From the NCBI GenBank assembly GCA_964590495.1, contig CAZPWQ010000151.1:1-7051 (forward strand): 7,051 nucleotides of DNA, read 5' to 3'. Positions within the stretch are counted from its first letter, which is position 1, and each line of letters opens with the position of its first letter. This stretch comes from CAZPWQ01 sp964590495. Lineage in GTDB: Bacteria > Bacteroidota > Rhodothermia > Balneolales > Balneolaceae. Made by a program: the position numbers and the translations under genes. Of the stretch, positions 5,749 to 7,051 are shown piece after piece. The notes under the pieces were generated by a model. That model did not search any database. It was not told the DNA's origin and saw nothing but the letters and a program-made list of their open reading frames with translations.

Positions 5749-6360
5749 ATGATGATTTTTTCCTATGACAAGTATATTTACGTAATCTTTTTCAGTTTTC
5801 TGTTCCTTACTGCCTGTGGAGAAGGAGACAACAATCAGGAGCAGGGAGCGAATTCCCAGGAACGTTCCGGTGAAAGTATTCCGGGCTCATCTCTGTCATT
5901 TGATGATCTGATGGGTGCTGCCTTAAATGGAAAATTCGACAAAGTACAAAAAGCTGCGGATCAGGGAATGGATATGGATCAGGCGGATCCGGAAGGACGT
6001 ACACCATTGATGCTGGCTTCATTTAACGGTCACACAACAGTTGTGAAGTTCTTGTTGGATGCAGGTGCCGACATTGAAAAAGAAAACAGGGAAGGCCGCA
6101 CACCCCTTATTTTTGCCGCCAGCGGACCCTACCCCGAAACGGTGGAACTGTTGTTGAAAGAAGGTGCCGAGCCTAATGCTACAGACAATGTGGAGAGATG
6201 GACGTCATTGATGTTTGCGGCTGCCGGCGGACATGCAGAAGTGGTACAAACACTGCTGAATCACGGAGCAGATCCGGATTTAAAAGATGATGACGATGAA
6301 ACCGCTCTGGATTTTGCACGAAATAACGGGCATACGGAAGTTGTTCAGCTGTTGGAGTAA
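5749..6360 (+). CDS. Ankyrin-repeat lipoprotein
   Basis: A 203-residue exported lipoprotein. A hydrophobic signal (about 9-20) ends at lipobox LTAC (Cys23), followed by a hydrophilic linker rich in Gly, Ser, Gln and Glu (24-50). About five ankyrin repeats fill the rest: a degenerate one at 51-80, clear ones at 82-114 (GRTPLMLASFNGHTTVVKFL), 115-148 and 149-181, and a short C-terminal cap at 183-203 ending in VVQLLE. Ankyrin repeats bind other proteins; there is no catalytic domain. The start is ATG 5749 with another ATG directly after it, and no Shine-Dalgarno site is seen. It lies 55 bases after the sulfatase and 53 before the cytochrome gene, so it may belong to one transcript with them. 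Periplasmic ankyrin proteins are known beside some redox and catalase genes, which makes the cytochrome neighbour a plausible partner, but that is inference. Confidence 0.9.
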   Translation: MMIFSYDKYIYVIFFSFLFLTACGEGDNNQEQGANSQERSGESIPGSSLSFDDLMGAALNGKFDKVQKAADQGMDMDQADPEGRTPLMLASFNGHTTVVKFLLDAGADIEKENREGRTPLIFAASGPYPETVELLLKEGAEPNATDNVERWTSLMFAAAGGHAEVVQTLLNHGADPDLKDDDDETALDFARNNGHTEVVQLLE

Positions 6361-6413
6361 TAAATGGAGGCTTATAAAGTAGGAAGAAATTAGAGAATGA
6401 CTAAAACAGACAT

Positions 6414-7051
6414 ATGAAGCTGTACCCGCTAAAGATTTCACCATTGATAATATCTGCAAGTCTCCTTGTCACTTTTATGGCAGCGGGAATCTTCTACAGC
6501 TGCAGTTCGGATGAGTATAATGATACTTCTTCCGGCCCTTCGGAAATGCCGGATGATCACCTGTTTGTCGGAGACGAGACCTGCGGGTCCTGTCACGGCG
6601 AGCAGCTAAATGACTGGGAGGGCTCTCATCACGATTATGCTATGAAAGAAGCCGGTGATGAGTCGGTTCGCGGTGATTTCAATGATGTCAGTTTTACCCA
6701 CCGCGGGGACAGCTATCTGTTTTTCCGGCAGGATTCATTATATGTGGTGGAGACTACCGGCCCGGACGGGGAGCCGGTAACTTATGAAGTTACCCACACC
6801 TTCGGATGGGAACCGCTGCAGCAATATCTGGTGGATTTCGGGAAAGGAAAACTCCAGGCCTTGAATATCGCCTGGGATACGGAACAGGAAGAATGGTTTG
6901 CCCTGAATCCTGAAGAAGATGCCGCCCACGGCGACTGGATGCACTGGACCGGTGGGGCGATGAACTGGAACAGCATGTGCGCAGACTGCCATTCGACAAA
7001 CCTGCAGGAGAATTATTTTGCCGAAGCCGATTCTTTCCATACCACGTGGTC
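6414..7051 (+). CDS. Multihaem c-type cytochrome lipoprotein, N-terminal part (runs off the window)
   Basis: The first 212 codons of an open frame that continues beyond the window end. A signal sequence (about 9-29) ends at lipobox FYSC (Cys30), followed by SSDE, so it is likely a lipoprotein. Two haem c attachment motifs are visible: CGSCH (57-61) and CADCH (189-193). Other landmarks are WEGSHHDYAM (68-77), HTFGWEPLQQYLVDF (128-142), and HWTGGAMNWNSMCADCHSTN (177-196). This pattern matches the N-terminus of large cytochrome c554-like proteins that carry tetratricopeptide repeats further on (often around 700 residues); the repeats themselves would be past the window edge and are not seen here. 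It is likely an envelope electron-transfer protein. Start ATG 6414 is the first that includes the whole signal peptide; no Shine-Dalgarno site is close to it. Confidence 0.88.
   Translation, partial: MKLYPLKISPLIISASLLVTFMAAGIFYSCSSDEYNDTSSGPSEMPDDHLFVGDETCGSCHGEQLNDWEGSHHDYAMKEAGDESVRGDFNDVSFTHRGDSYLFFRQDSLYVVETTGPDGEPVTYEVTHTFGWEPLQQYLVDFGKGKLQALNIAWDTEQEEWFALNPEEDAAHGDWMHWTGGAMNWNSMCADCHSTNLQENYFAEADSFHTTW

Noticed and set aside
6738..7040. Several minus-strand open frames at the right end
   Set aside because: They are antisense to the cytochrome gene, whose two CxxCH motifs and lipobox make the plus strand the true one.

Overview
The window looks like a piece of chromosome from a marine or sediment-type member of the Bacteroidota/Balneolota/Rhodothermota group. 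The signs are dense lipoprotein genes with short acidic tails after the lipid-anchored cysteine, formylglycine-type sulfatases, a HEAT-tailed sulfatase, a tetratricopeptide-type multihaem cytochrome N-terminus, a lone IS200-like transposase flanked by hairpin repeats, and mostly A/T-rich start regions without Shine-Dalgarno sequences. This assignment rests on protein style and family memory, not on a marker gene.

Layout. Positions 1-740 hold a REP-associated tyrosine transposase (RAYT, IS200-like) on the minus strand, enclosed by two inverted copies of a three-hairpin unit (5-90 and 650-736). The transposase frame is full length but begins at a non-standard ATA or ATC codon. Positions 841-3724 form a likely two-gene operon: a short NagA-type N-acetylglucosamine-6-phosphate deacetylase, then, after 22 bases, a lipoprotein sulfatase with a C-terminal HEAT-like tail. 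Positions 3725-4310 contain no confident gene. This gap holds a pair of REP-like palindromes near 3751-3826, a GC-rich coding-like remnant around 3937-4133, and a short perfect palindrome at 4245-4260. Positions 4311-7051 carry a second, canonical arylsulfatase-type lipoprotein, an ankyrin-repeat lipoprotein, and the first 212 codons of a haem c lipoprotein that runs off the window.

How the genes may work together. Two cell-envelope sulfatases and a cytoplasmic GlcNAc-6-phosphate deacetylase fit the breakdown of a sulfated, amino-sugar-containing glycan: sulfate removal outside, amino-sugar processing inside. The ankyrin protein and cytochrome are in the same direction with gaps of only 55 and 53 bases, so they may be co-transcribed with the second sulfatase, but a shared role is inference. 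No SusC/SusD pair, glycoside hydrolase or sulfatase-maturing enzyme is visible here.

The most unusual feature is the transposase flanked by inverted three-hairpin units whose stems differ by compensatory base changes. No completely new multi-gene system could be supported from the sequence alone.
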